From positions 1-37,455 of the forward strand of contig JAJDBE010000015.1 in NCBI GenBank assembly GCA_029261515.1: a stretch of DNA of 37,455 nt, read 5' to 3'. Below are positions 7,848 through 16,028 of this stretch, piece after piece; position 1 is the first letter of the stretch, and every line of letters begins with the position of its first letter. Below the pieces are notes generated by a model. That model was given only the letters and a program-made list of their open reading frames with translations, had not been told where the DNA came from and did no database searches. The translations under genes were made by a program, and so were the position numbers. This DNA comes from Nitrospinaceae bacterium. Lineage in GTDB: Bacteria; Nitrospinota; Nitrospinia; Nitrospinales; VA-1.

Positions 7848-8618
7848 ATGAGAGGAAAAAAGTATTGGATCAGTGTTATGGCAGTATCGGTAGGATTGGC
7901 GTTCACCGCCGCGTGTTCAAAAAACTTGATGCCTCCCCCAGTTGAGACCGGGTCTGTGGCTGAAAGTGAGCTGGAAGAAGTGGCTCAGGCCAATGAAGGG
8001 GCAGGGCAAGGATTTGCTCCTGAATCTGATTTCCCAGTGGACGGTTCCGGTGATGAGTCGGGGTTTATGGCTCAGGAAAATCTGGCGGATGCCGGTAGCA
8101 TCAGAGAAGAAAGTTTAAATGAATTGGGCATGCCGAATGGATCTTCAGATTCTTCAGGTGGAACCGGAGATTATTCCAACCCGTTTGCTTCCAATGGTTC
8201 CAGTGGCAGTTTCGGCGCTGATGGCAGTGGAATGGGTGGAGACCAGGGAATGCAGGAAGCCCGGTTGTACTCTTTCCGTCCGACTTCAGAGTTGAAGGAC
8301 ATTCATTTCCAGTTTGACAAATACGATCTGGATGAGCGTTCTAAAGGTGTTCTGAAACAAAATGCTGACTTTCTAAAACAGCATCCCAGTGTAAAAGTGG
8401 AAATTCAGGGACATTGCGATGAGCGCGGAACCAACAATTACAACCTTGCTCTTGGGCAGCGTCGAGCGGACTCCACAAAGCGCTATCTGGCTTCTCTCGG
8501 AATTCCAGAAAGCCGCCTGCATGTGATAAGTTACGGTGAAGAAAAGCCATTTTGTGGCGAAACCGGCGAGAGTTGCTGGTGGCGAAACAGAAGGGCGCAT
8601 TTTATGGTTGCTGAATAA
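7848..8618 (+). CDS. pal: Peptidoglycan-associated lipoprotein Pal
   Basis: Outer-membrane lipoprotein that holds the outer membrane to peptidoglycan. The start is ATG 7848, with GAGGG 5 nt upstream; an in-frame GTG at 7842 overlaps that ribosome site. A signal peptide of about 22 residues ends in a lipobox-like FTAAC, so Cys23 is the lipidation site. Residues about 30-140 are a Gly/Ser/Glu-rich low-complexity spacer, much longer than in E. coli Pal (173 residues in the precursor, against 256 here). The C-terminal OmpA-like domain (about 148-256) has IHFQFDKYDLD, the peptidoglycan-binding block GHCDERGTNNYNLALGQRRA, and a terminal NRRAHFMVAE. A strong terminator follows. Confidence 0.95.
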   Translation: MRGKKYWISVMAVSVGLAFTAACSKNLMPPPVETGSVAESELEEVAQANEGAGQGFAPESDFPVDGSGDESGFMAQENLADAGSIREESLNELGMPNGSSDSSGGTGDYSNPFASNGSSGSFGADGSGMGGDQGMQEARLYSFRPTSELKDIHFQFDKYDLDERSKGVLKQNADFLKQHPSVKVEIQGHCDERGTNNYNLALGQRRADSTKRYLASLGIPESRLHVISYGEEKPFCGETGESCWWRNRRAHFMVAE

Positions 8619-8668
8619 ACAACCATATGGGTAACATTTTCACCTCTTGAATATTTGGATGATCACTT

Positions 8669-8705
8669 AGATCGCAGCGGGGATTCCCGTTGCGATCTAT
8701 TTATT
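8669..8705 (+). terminator. Rho-independent terminator after pal
   Basis: AGATCGCAGCGGG (8669-8681) pairs with CCCGTTGCGATCT (8686-8698) over 13 positions, with one G-U pair and a 4-nt loop. A T-rich run (ATTTATTTT) follows. It lies 50 nt after the pal stop codon. Confidence 0.8.
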
Positions 8706-8751
8706 TTGTCCCGACTTTTAAGAGTGGATTCAAGAGAGATTGAGGGTTAAA

Positions 8752-10389
8752 ATGACGACATCCTTCACTTTCAGAGAGCGCTTCTTCATGAAAACCGCAA
8801 AAATAATCAAGTCAATCACTTTCATTTTCCTTCTTTTCCTATTTCCGTCCAACCTGCACGCCGGACTTTTCGATAACGATGAAGAAAACTGGAGGAGGAT
8901 CTTCGGAGAAATAAAGAAGATCAACGCCCGGCTGGTTTCTTTGGAAACGGGGAAGTTGAAAGCTCTTGAAACCGTCCAACAGGATTCGATCCGTCAACTG
9001 GAAGAAATAAAAAACCTGATCCCGGCTCTCCAGGGAACGGTGGAGCAAAGCCAGTCTGAAATGGGAGGCCATATTCAGGTCACCAATAAGAAACTGGCGG
9101 ATATTGAAACCCAGCTCAAGTTGGAAGTGGTCAAAAACCTGAATCAACAATTGGATAAAGTGGTGCAACAAGTCAACCAGCAATTGACCCAACAGACCCA
9201 GGCGAACGAAAAATTTCAAGGAAGCCTGATTGGGCAATTTGATCAGCTGAAAACTCATTTGGCGGGGGACATGGATAAGTTTGCCAACGTCAACAAAGGG
9301 TTTTTTCAGGACATGGCCAAGACCAACAGCGAATCCCTGACGAAGGTGGTGGAGCGGCTGAACGCCCAAAACCAGGCCCTTGATAAAGTCAACCAAATCG
9401 TCAAATCCGAATTGATACCCGCCATTATTCAGCAAAACGAAAAAAGCCGAGACCTGCTTCTTTCCGAAATGACGAAGGCCAATAAATCCAATCAGGATGG
9501 CATCCTTGCGGCTTTTTCCCCCATCAATGCGAAGAACCAGAAGCTAGTGGAAATCCTGGAGCGCAGTCTCAAGGAAGAAGAGATGACGCGGTCGAACGTG
9601 GAGATCCTTTCCACAGGCATGACCCAGACCAATGACAACGTCATTCGAACCCATGACGATATGGTGAAACTAAAAGACGGTCTGCTACAGCAGATGGAAG
9701 CCATTTCAAAAATCCTGCAGGGCTTGTCCGCTCAGGTGAGCGCGGGGTCGCAAAAGGCGGAACAAAAAATTGATGGCGTTAATAATAATCTGCGAGTGGC
9801 GGATGAAAAAATAAACAAGCTGGCCGAAACCCTAAAAATCATCCAGTCGCAAAGCGCTTCCTCGGCATTGAACGGAGAAAAACTCAACAAGCTGGTGGGT
9901 TCTTCTGCCGAAATCGCCACGCACGCCAACAAAATGAACCAGTCGCTGCAAACGGTAGATCAGGCGCTCAATTCCATTCAGGGCGGGCTGGCAAATGTGG
10001 ATCTGGCCAATCAAAAGCTGTCAAAATTGATTGATATATTGAAGACCATTGCCACAGAGCAGGGGAAAATGACCCAGGTCATTCAGGCTCAACAGACACT
10101 GACGAAGGATCAGCAGGCGTTGATTCAGGCTCAACAGGCGATGAAACAGGCGCAAGGGCAAATGAATCAGATGCAGAACGACATCAAACAAAGTCAGAAT
10201 GAAATAAAAAGAGCGCAGGTGCAAATTTTAAAATCTCAGGCCGATATCAAAAACACACAAGCGGCGACACTTAAGTCTCAGGCAGACACCAAAAAAGAAA
10301 TCGCGGATTTGTCTCGTAAAGCCAATGTCAATATTTCGCGGAACGACGCCATAAGAAAAATCCTGGCCAACCTGGAGAAAAAGCCTTAG
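8752..10389 (+). CDS. Exported long coiled-coil protein downstream of pal
   Basis: I do not recognise a named family. The product has a Sec-type signal (KIIKSITFIFLLFLFPSNLHA, cleavage after HA) followed by about 500 residues of almost continuous predicted coiled coil, rich in Gln, Lys, Asn and Leu with few Pro or Gly. A Gln-rich zone of degenerate repeats (QAQQ.., KSQADIKNTQAATLKSQAD) occupies roughly the last 110 residues. ATG 8752 is chosen because GAGGG lies 5 nt upstream; ATG 8788 would give a more typical short signal peptide, and an in-frame TTG lies at 8740. In many genomes the gene after pal is cpoB/ybgF, an exported coiled coil plus TPR protein; this one occupies that place but shows no TPR repeats. 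A periplasmic scaffold is plausible and unproven. Confidence 0.75.
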   Translation: MTTSFTFRERFFMKTAKIIKSITFIFLLFLFPSNLHAGLFDNDEENWRRIFGEIKKINARLVSLETGKLKALETVQQDSIRQLEEIKNLIPALQGTVEQSQSEMGGHIQVTNKKLADIETQLKLEVVKNLNQQLDKVVQQVNQQLTQQTQANEKFQGSLIGQFDQLKTHLAGDMDKFANVNKGFFQDMAKTNSESLTKVVERLNAQNQALDKVNQIVKSELIPAIIQQNEKSRDLLLSEMTKANKSNQDGILAAFSPINAKNQKLVEILERSLKEEEMTRSNVEILSTGMTQTNDNVIRTHDDMVKLKDGLLQQMEAISKILQGLSAQVSAGSQKAEQKIDGVNNNLRVADEKINKLAETLKIIQSQSASSALNGEKLNKLVGSSAEIATHANKMNQSLQTVDQALNSIQGGLANVDLANQKLSKLIDILKTIATEQGKMTQVIQAQQTLTKDQQALIQAQQAMKQAQGQMNQMQNDIKQSQNEIKRAQVQILKSQADIKNTQAATLKSQADTKKEIADLSRKANVNISRNDAIRKILANLEKKP

Positions 10390-10416
10390 CCGTCTCAATC
10401 ATAAAAATCAGGACCG

Positions 10417-10444
10417 TTTATGAGTCACCCCTTGGACTCATAAA
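10417..10444. terminator. Perfect inverted repeat after the coiled-coil gene, possible terminator
   Basis: TTTATGAGTC (10417-10426) is exactly complementary to GACTCATAAA (10435-10444) with an 8-nt loop, 28 nt past the stop codon. There is no clean T-tract, so it may instead be a processing or attenuation hairpin ahead of radA. Confidence 0.4.
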
Positions 10445-10521
10445 AAATCCAAATTTCTGCGCAGATTTTCCTTCCTTCCATGTATGATGGCCCGCATTGA
10501 TTCTTTTGCCTTCGCGGAGAT

Positions 10522-11901
10522 ATGGCCAAATCCCTTTCTGAATTCGTCTGTCAAAATTGCGGGCACCATGCGCCCAAGTGGCTGGGAAAGTGCCCCGAAT
10601 GCAACGGCTGGAATACCTTTTCAGAGGAAATCCTCAAAGCCCGTTCGAAAAACTCCCGCTCAGGAGGAACAACGGCACCCGGTAAGTATGGCGGCGTTCA
10701 GGCGATCACCGAGGTTCAGGGGCTGACCCAAGCCCGCTGGACTACGGGGATCAAGGAGTTTGACCGGACGCTTGGCGGCGGCATGGTGGAAGGGTCTCTC
10801 ATCCTGATTGGCGGCGACCCAGGAATCGGCAAGTCCACTTTGATGCTTCAAAGCATGGGAGCCATCGCCCGGTCCGGGAAAAAAGTGCTTTATGTTTCCG
10901 GCGAAGAATCCCCCTCGCAGATAAAAATGAGAGCCGAGCGGCTGAACGCGCTTTCTGATCATCTACTCATCAGCTCCGAGATTTGCATTGAAGACGTGCA
11001 ACGCCTGATCGATAAAGTGAATCCGGATGTTCTGGTTTTCGACTCCATTCAAACCTTTTATACGGCAGAGTTGACCTCGGCGCCGGGCAGTATCGGCCAG
11101 GTCCGCGAAGTGGCGTTCAAGATATTTCAGGACATCAAGAAGCGCTCTATCCCGGCGCTATTGATCGGTCACATCACCAAGGACGGCGCTATCGCCGGGC
11201 CAAAATCCCTGGAGCATATCGTCGATACGGTGATATACTTCGAGGGCGAAAAAGGCCATTCCTATCGAATTTTGCGGGCGATCAAAAACCGTTTTGGGTC
11301 CACTCCGGAAATCGGGGTCTTCGAAATGGGCGCAGAGGGTCTCAATTCCGTGGAAAATCCCTCGGAAATTTTCCTGGCGGAGCGGCCTACAGATTGCCCG
11401 GGGTCTGTCATCGTTTCCAGCGTCGAGGGCAGTCGAACACTTCTGGTGGAGGTTCAGGCGCTGGTGACCAGTTCGTCCTCAATCGGTATGCCAAGAAGGG
11501 TGGCTACGGGATTTGATCCCACCCGGATGACGCTTCTCATCGCCATCATGGAAAAGCGATTGGGACTGCATTTCCAGGGCGAAGACGTTTTTGTCAATAT
11601 CGCCGGCGGGCTGAAAGTTTCCGAACCTGCGATTGATCTTGGAATCGCCACGGCAATTGCCGGCAGTCTCAAAAATCAGTTGATCGATCTTAAGACCGTG
11701 ATGATCGGGGAAGTCGGGCTGACAGGCGAAGTGCGCTCGGTCATGCAACTGGATTCGCGTATCATGGAGGCCGAGCGGCTGGGGTTTCAACGCTGTGTCC
11801 TCCCGTCTACAGGCGTTAAAGAAAAATCATTTCCCAACAGCAATATTGAACTTTGTTTCGTCAAAAGCCTTGCCGAGGCATTTGACGTGGTTTTTTCCTG
11901 A
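10522..11901 (+). CDS. radA: DNA repair protein RadA (Sms)
   Basis: RecA-related hexameric helicase that extends strand exchange and processes branched recombination intermediates. The 459-residue protein has the N-terminal zinc finger (Cys10, Cys13, Cys24, Cys27), a RecA-like core with Walker A GGDPGIGKST (about 97-106), Walker B LVFDSIQT (about 170-177) and the RadA-specific KNRFG motif (254-258). A C-terminal Lon-protease-like domain follows (about 285-459). Length matches E. coli RadA (460). ATG 10522 directly precedes the zinc finger at the usual distance. The ispD gene follows after 21 nt, so the two are probably cotranscribed. Confidence 0.97.
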   Translation: MAKSLSEFVCQNCGHHAPKWLGKCPECNGWNTFSEEILKARSKNSRSGGTTAPGKYGGVQAITEVQGLTQARWTTGIKEFDRTLGGGMVEGSLILIGGDPGIGKSTLMLQSMGAIARSGKKVLYVSGEESPSQIKMRAERLNALSDHLLISSEICIEDVQRLIDKVNPDVLVFDSIQTFYTAELTSAPGSIGQVREVAFKIFQDIKKRSIPALLIGHITKDGAIAGPKSLEHIVDTVIYFEGEKGHSYRILRAIKNRFGSTPEIGVFEMGAEGLNSVENPSEIFLAERPTDCPGSVIVSSVEGSRTLLVEVQALVTSSSSIGMPRRVATGFDPTRMTLLIAIMEKRLGLHFQGEDVFVNIAGGLKVSEPAIDLGIATAIAGSLKNQLIDLKTVMIGEVGLTGEVRSVMQLDSRIMEAERLGFQRCVLPSTGVKEKSFPNSNIELCFVKSLAEAFDVVFS

Positions 11902-11922
11902 GACCGTTTTATTCAAGAATTG

Positions 11923-12609
11923 ATGAAAGTTTCCGCAATCATTCCAGCGGCGGGGCAGGGGACTCGCATGGGCGCTTCGATCCCCAAACAGTTCCTTCTC
12001 TTGCAGGGAAAGCCGATCCTGCATTACACCTTGCAGGTCTTTCAAGCCTCCGGTCTGGTCGATTCAATCATCCTGGTCGTTCCGGAAAATGATTTCGAAG
12101 CGGCACAAAAAGAGTGGGCAAAAAATTTCAATATAATTGAGCAGGTCGTCGTTGGCGGAGAGAAACGCCAGGATTCGGTTGCCAACGGTTTAAACGCTCT
12201 TGACGCCGGTACGGATATTGTCATCGTGCACGATGGCGTACGTCCCTTCATCACGCGCGATATCATTGAAAAAACCATTTCCGCCGCCGAGGTTCATGGC
12301 GCGGCGATCACCGCCATTCCGGTCAGCGACACGATCAAACAGGCCGATGCGGAAAGTTTTGTCACGAAGACGGTGGATCGCACCGGATTGTGGCGCGTAC
12401 AGACGCCGCAGGCGTTTAAGTATGATTTGTTCAAAGAAGCGATGGCAAAGGCAATGGCCGACTCTTATTATGGAACCGACGAAGGGTCCATACTGGAGGC
12501 GGCAGGCAAAAAGGTGAAGATCGTCGAAGGGTCGGAATTGAATATCAAAATAACCCGTAAGGAAGACCTTGTCTTAGGGGAGCGTATTTTAAATGAGATG
12601 TTTCCCTGA
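11923..12609 (+). CDS. ispD: 2-C-methyl-D-erythritol 4-phosphate cytidylyltransferase IspD
   Basis: Third step of the MEP isoprenoid pathway: CTP plus MEP gives CDP-ME and diphosphate. The 228-residue protein has the nucleotide-binding loop AAGQGTRMG near the N terminus, the conserved Lys of IPKQF, the VHDGVRPF block and RVQTPQAF. The ATG at 11923 is preferred over the in-frame TTG at 11920, as IspD proteins begin directly with the first beta strand (here MKVSAIIPAAG). No ispF is fused or adjacent. It is downstream of radA on the same transcript. Length is normal for the family. Confidence 0.96.
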   Translation: MKVSAIIPAAGQGTRMGASIPKQFLLLQGKPILHYTLQVFQASGLVDSIILVVPENDFEAAQKEWAKNFNIIEQVVVGGEKRQDSVANGLNALDAGTDIVIVHDGVRPFITRDIIEKTISAAEVHGAAITAIPVSDTIKQADAESFVTKTVDRTGLWRVQTPQAFKYDLFKEAMAKAMADSYYGTDEGSILEAAGKKVKIVEGSELNIKITRKEDLVLGERILNEMFP

Positions 12610-12743
12610 GAAAGTTTTCCGGTCACTGAGCTGAAACACAAATTTTTGCTCCCCATCATTGTCTTTCGCATCTAAACCTCATGCTTAAAACTTTAATACA
12701 GAAAATATCTTCAGTAATCAACCTTATGATGAGGAGACCGACC

Positions 12744-13181
12744 ATGCTCGATACAGGAACCCAAGCCCCGGATTTTTCCGTCAAGGACCATAACGGCAAC
12801 ACAGTCAATTTAAAGGACCTTCGCGGCCAGAAGGTGATTCTATGGTTTTACCCTAAAGCCGATACCCCCGGCTGCACGATGGAAGGGCAGGGTTTCCGTG
12901 ACGACTATAGCCAGTTTGAAGGCAAGAACACTGTTGTTTTTGGAGTGAGTCTGGACAACGAAGCGGACAACAAGGCATTCGCGGAAAAGTATTCTTTCCC
13001 TTTTTCCCTTCTCTGCGATGTGGACCGCAAGATCGCCCTGGCCTATGGTGCGGTAACCGGTTCCGAGGACCAATACGCATCCCGCATCACCTATGTGATC
13101 GGTGAAGACGGCAACATCCAGGAAGCGATTGAAAAGGTAGACACCAAGACCCACTCCAAGGATTTGTGCTCGCGTTTATAA
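12744..13181 (+). CDS. bcp: Peroxiredoxin of the BCP/PrxQ type
   Basis: Thiol peroxidase that reduces H2O2 and organic hydroperoxides. The 145-residue protein is the usual length. The peroxidatic Cys44 lies in PKADTPGCTMEGQGFRD. E. coli BCP has its resolving Cys five residues after the peroxidatic one; here that position is Gln49. Cys91 (FSLLCDVD) sits where some PrxQ proteins have an alternative resolving Cys in helix 3, and Cys142 is close to the C terminus. ATG 12744 is selected because GAGGAG lies 7 nt upstream; an in-frame ATG at 12681 would add 21 residues outside the fold. It follows ispD after 134 nt. Confidence 0.92.
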   Translation: MLDTGTQAPDFSVKDHNGNTVNLKDLRGQKVILWFYPKADTPGCTMEGQGFRDDYSQFEGKNTVVFGVSLDNEADNKAFAEKYSFPFSLLCDVDRKIALAYGAVTGSEDQYASRITYVIGEDGNIQEAIEKVDTKTHSKDLCSRL

Positions 13182-13267
13182 CCTGCTGGTTTTGTTTATC
13201 TCCCTTCCGCGAGCGAATTTCCCCGGCCAGTGCGGATGATCCGGTTTTCTAAAAGTTTTCGAGCGGC

Positions 13268-13296
13268 TTGACCTTCCGCCAGCATGCCGATAATAT
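13268..13296 (+). promoter_or_regulatory. Sigma-70-type promoter for the deoxyhypusine-synthase-like gene
   Basis: TTGACC (13268-13273) and TAATAT (13291-13296) with a 17-nt spacer. The start would be near 13303, about 30 nt before the ATG, and GGAGG lies at 13321-13325. Confidence 0.6.
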
Positions 13297-13332
13297 GATA
13301 AGTTTTAACCTCGCTTTAATGGAGGAACGTAG

Positions 13333-14430
13333 ATGGCTTATAAAGACTTCCTGGTCCGAAAAACCATGGACGGTGGTGAGAAGAAGCAAAAGCAGGATCT
13401 TCTTCACACCAGGATTTCCCCGGTCGATTATGACAAGGTCGAAACCGTAGCCGATCTGGTAGAAAACTTCAGCCACTGTTCCATTCAGGCGCGCAATATT
13501 GGTCTCTCGGCCACTGTGTTCAAAAAAATGCTGACAGATAAGGACCGGCCCACTATCATGCTGGGGCTTGCAGGACCCCTGATTGCCGCCGGATTGCGTA
13601 AGGTCATCCGCGACATGGTACACAACAATATGGTGGACGTGATCGTATCGACAGGCGCTGTTTTGTACCAGGATTTTTATGCCGCTTTGGGCGGGGGACA
13701 TTATTACGGCAGTCCCAACGCCGATGACACGGAGTTGCGCGAGTTGTTCATCAATCGCATTTATGACACCTATGTCGATGAAGAACTCTTTGCCGAATAC
13801 GACACCATGATCGGTCAATTTGCCGGAACCCTTGAACCACGGCAATATTCGAGCCGCGAGTTTATTTCCAAGTTGTCGGAAACCATCGACGACGAAGAAT
13901 CCATTCTGGTGACGGCGAGGAAGAACGGCGTGCCGATTTTCTGTCCGGCCATCAGTGATTCCAGCATCGGCATCGGGTTGACCGAGCATTATTATCATGC
14001 CAGAAAAGAAGGCAAGGCTCCGATCACCATCGACACCATCCGTGACAATTACGAACTGACGCAGATTGTGGTGCAATCCGCCGGAACCGCGGCATTTTAT
14101 GTGGCTGGCGGTGTGCCGAAAAACTATATCAACGACTCCATCGTCATGTCCTACATCTTCGATAAATACACCGGCGGACACAAATACGCCCTGCAGGTGA
14201 CCACCGATTCCCCGCATTGGGGGGGGTTGAGCGGCAGCACCCTGGCGGAAGCGCAGTCCTGGGGGAAGGTCAATAAAGAAGCGAATTTTGCGATGGCTTT
14301 TGTTGAACCCAGCGTGTCCCTGCCCTTGATCTATGGATATGCCTACCAGAAAGGATTTTACAAAGATCGGAAAAAACTGCACCTTAAATGGGCCGGGGAT
14401 GTCCTCAAAGAACTAAAGGTAGTGAAATAA
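13333..14430 (+). CDS. Deoxyhypusine synthase-like protein (probable polyamine aminobutyl transferase)
   Basis: Member of the deoxyhypusine synthase (DHS) family. Archaeal and eukaryotic DHS moves an aminobutyl group from spermidine to a Lys of a/eIF5A using NAD. Bacteria lack eIF5A, and characterised bacterial homologs make polyamines such as homospermidine. The 365-residue protein keeps the NAD-binding pattern (GLAGPLIAAGLRKVI at about 78-92; DVIVSTGAVLYQDF at about 102-115), an FCPAISDSSIG block, and the active-site Lys in QSWGKVN (Lys312), matching the imine-forming Lys of human DHS in SWGK. It has its own promoter and a strong ribosome site (GGAGG, 7 nt). The cupin gene starts 26 nt downstream. 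Family certain, substrate uncertain. Confidence 0.88.
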   Translation: MAYKDFLVRKTMDGGEKKQKQDLLHTRISPVDYDKVETVADLVENFSHCSIQARNIGLSATVFKKMLTDKDRPTIMLGLAGPLIAAGLRKVIRDMVHNNMVDVIVSTGAVLYQDFYAALGGGHYYGSPNADDTELRELFINRIYDTYVDEELFAEYDTMIGQFAGTLEPRQYSSREFISKLSETIDDEESILVTARKNGVPIFCPAISDSSIGIGLTEHYYHARKEGKAPITIDTIRDNYELTQIVVQSAGTAAFYVAGGVPKNYINDSIVMSYIFDKYTGGHKYALQVTTDSPHWGGLSGSTLAEAQSWGKVNKEANFAMAFVEPSVSLPLIYGYAYQKGFYKDRKKLHLKWAGDVLKELKVVK

Positions 14431-14456
14431 ATTTCATTGCAACCGGAATCCAATCA

Positions 14457-14828
14457 ATGGACCTCAAAAAAGAAGTGCTTTTTCTCGAACCGGATGCGGC
14501 GGATTCTTTTAGTCTGAAGGGCATTCGCATCGAGCAATTATTGCCCAAAAAGGCGTGTAGGCAATTTTCCGCTTACCGAGTGAAGATGCAGCCCCACCAG
14601 GTGAAAAAAACCAGTTACCACAAAATAGGTGAGGAACTTTATTATGTTCTGGAGGGTTCCGGGACAGCGATTCTGGGTGAAAAGCAATATGTATTAAGTA
14701 AGGGCTGTTTCTTCCGGGTGCCTCCCAATACCCTGCATCAATTCACTACCGAAAATGACCCGCTGGACCTGCTGAACTTTCACAGCCCGCCTGTCTTTTC
14801 CGATCACGACACGTATTTCCAGGACTAG
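14457..14828 (+). CDS. Small cupin-domain protein
   Basis: A 123-residue single-domain cupin. The beta-barrel carries motif 1-like residues (SYHKIGEELYYVLEGSGTAIL, residues about 53-73) and motif 2-like residues (FFRVPPNTLHQF, about 91-102), giving a plausible His/Glu/His metal site. Such proteins range from sugar epimerase or mannose-6-phosphate isomerase relatives to dioxygenases and sensors, so no reaction can be assigned. It begins 26 nt after the DHS-like gene on the same strand, suggesting shared expression and perhaps a role in the same polyamine-related process. It ends 4 nt from the convergent CDF transporter gene. The chosen ATG starts at MDLKKEV; a longer start would overlap the upstream gene. 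Confidence 0.8.
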   Translation: MDLKKEVLFLEPDAADSFSLKGIRIEQLLPKKACRQFSAYRVKMQPHQVKKTSYHKIGEELYYVLEGSGTAILGEKQYVLSKGCFFRVPPNTLHQFTTENDPLDLLNFHSPPVFSDHDTYFQD

Positions 14829-14832
14829 GCGT

Positions 14833-15978
14833 TCAATTGTTTTGATTGATGTCTAAGAAAAACTGCACGTCATCTATTCCTTCAGTGGATATCAGACGTT
14901 TTTTTAGGGCATGGATCATGGGCTGGATTTCGTCGAGAGTTCTTCGTGGATTGATTTCGAGATAAAGTTCGACGATGGTTTTCCCTTTTGTGTGATGGAC
15001 TCGTAGCCGGGTTTTTTTTAAATCTCCGTCGAAGTGCGCCATGATGGGTTCCACGATCGGATTGAGCTCTTCCCGGGTGGCGGGGTTTAGCGTTAAAAGA
15101 TCCTGATCTTCTTCCGCATCGACATGCACCAGCACATCCTGTAGATTGTCAAACTCGTTGATTAAGCTTCTCCGCACTCGTTCGGCGACGGTATGGCCTT
15201 CGCTTACCGTGAGATCCGTGTCCACCAGAATGTGAACGTCCATGAAAATTTCACCGCCGATCTTGCGGGTTCTCAAATCGTGAAATTTTAGCACCTGTGG
15301 AATGCCGTCAATGATTTCTTTGATGCGTTTCGTTTTTTTCTCGCTCAAGCCCGTGTCCATCAGGTCGCGGATGCCTCTGGATAAAATATCGTAACCGACT
15401 TTCATAATCATCAAGGCGACCACGCCGCCAGCCAGTGGGTCCATCAGAGGATAGCCAAAATGGGCGCCGAGGATTCCAATCAATGCTGCAACCGAAGAAA
15501 TGGCGTCCGAGCGGTGATGCCAGGCGTTGGCGATCAAGGCGGGACTATTTTCCCGCTGCCCGACGATGCGGGTGTATCTAAAAAGCGCTTCATTGATGAT
15601 GATGGAGAGAGTCGCCATCGCCGCCGCCAGCCAGGTGGGAACCAGTTGAGAGCCGCTTTCGATGACTTGCCAGACGTCGTAACCGATCCAGATTCCAGCC
15701 AGAATAATCACACTCCCGACAATGACCGCGCCAAGCGTTTCGGCCCGCCCGTGACCATAAGGATGGTTGGAATCTGCTGGAATTTTGCCGATCTGATGCG
15801 TCGCCAGTACGACAACGTCCGTCAACAGGTCTGATAAAGAGTGCAGAGCGTCCGCCATCAGCGCCGTGCTGTTGCCAAACACTCCGCCAACGAACTTTAT
15901 AGCGGCAAGAATCAGATTGGCAATGGCGCCGATCAGGGTCGCTTTAACTCCTGGAGAAATTTGGGCTGGAATTACCAT
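14833..15978 (-). CDS. Cation diffusion facilitator (CDF) family metal transporter
   Basis: Divalent-metal/proton antiporter of the inner membrane, probably exporting Zn2+, Fe2+ or Mn2+. The 381-residue protein has six predicted TM helices in the first 215 residues and a cytoplasmic ferredoxin-like C-terminal domain. The paired transport site is visible as HSLSD (His46-Asp50) in TM2 and HHRSD (about 152-156) in TM5. A HPYGHGRAE motif (72-80) follows TM2. The His-Asp pair in both helices is the pattern of Zn/Cd or Fe-type members. The C-terminal domain is extended (about 90 residues beyond the minimal domain), suggesting a second regulatory fold. It is the last gene of a probable queE-mutY-CDF unit. 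Confidence 0.92.
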   Translation of the reverse strand: MVIPAQISPGVKATLIGAIANLILAAIKFVGGVFGNSTALMADALHSLSDLLTDVVVLATHQIGKIPADSNHPYGHGRAETLGAVIVGSVIILAGIWIGYDVWQVIESGSQLVPTWLAAAMATLSIIINEALFRYTRIVGQRENSPALIANAWHHRSDAISSVAALIGILGAHFGYPLMDPLAGGVVALMIMKVGYDILSRGIRDLMDTGLSEKKTKRIKEIIDGIPQVLKFHDLRTRKIGGEIFMDVHILVDTDLTVSEGHTVAERVRRSLINEFDNLQDVLVHVDAEEDQDLLTLNPATREELNPIVEPIMAHFDGDLKKTRLRVHHTKGKTIVELYLEINPRRTLDEIQPMIHALKKRLISTEGIDDVQFFLDINQNN

Positions 15979-16028
15979 CGGAAAATCAAAAGAAATTGTG
16001 GGTACGATTGAAAAAAGAGATTCCAGTA

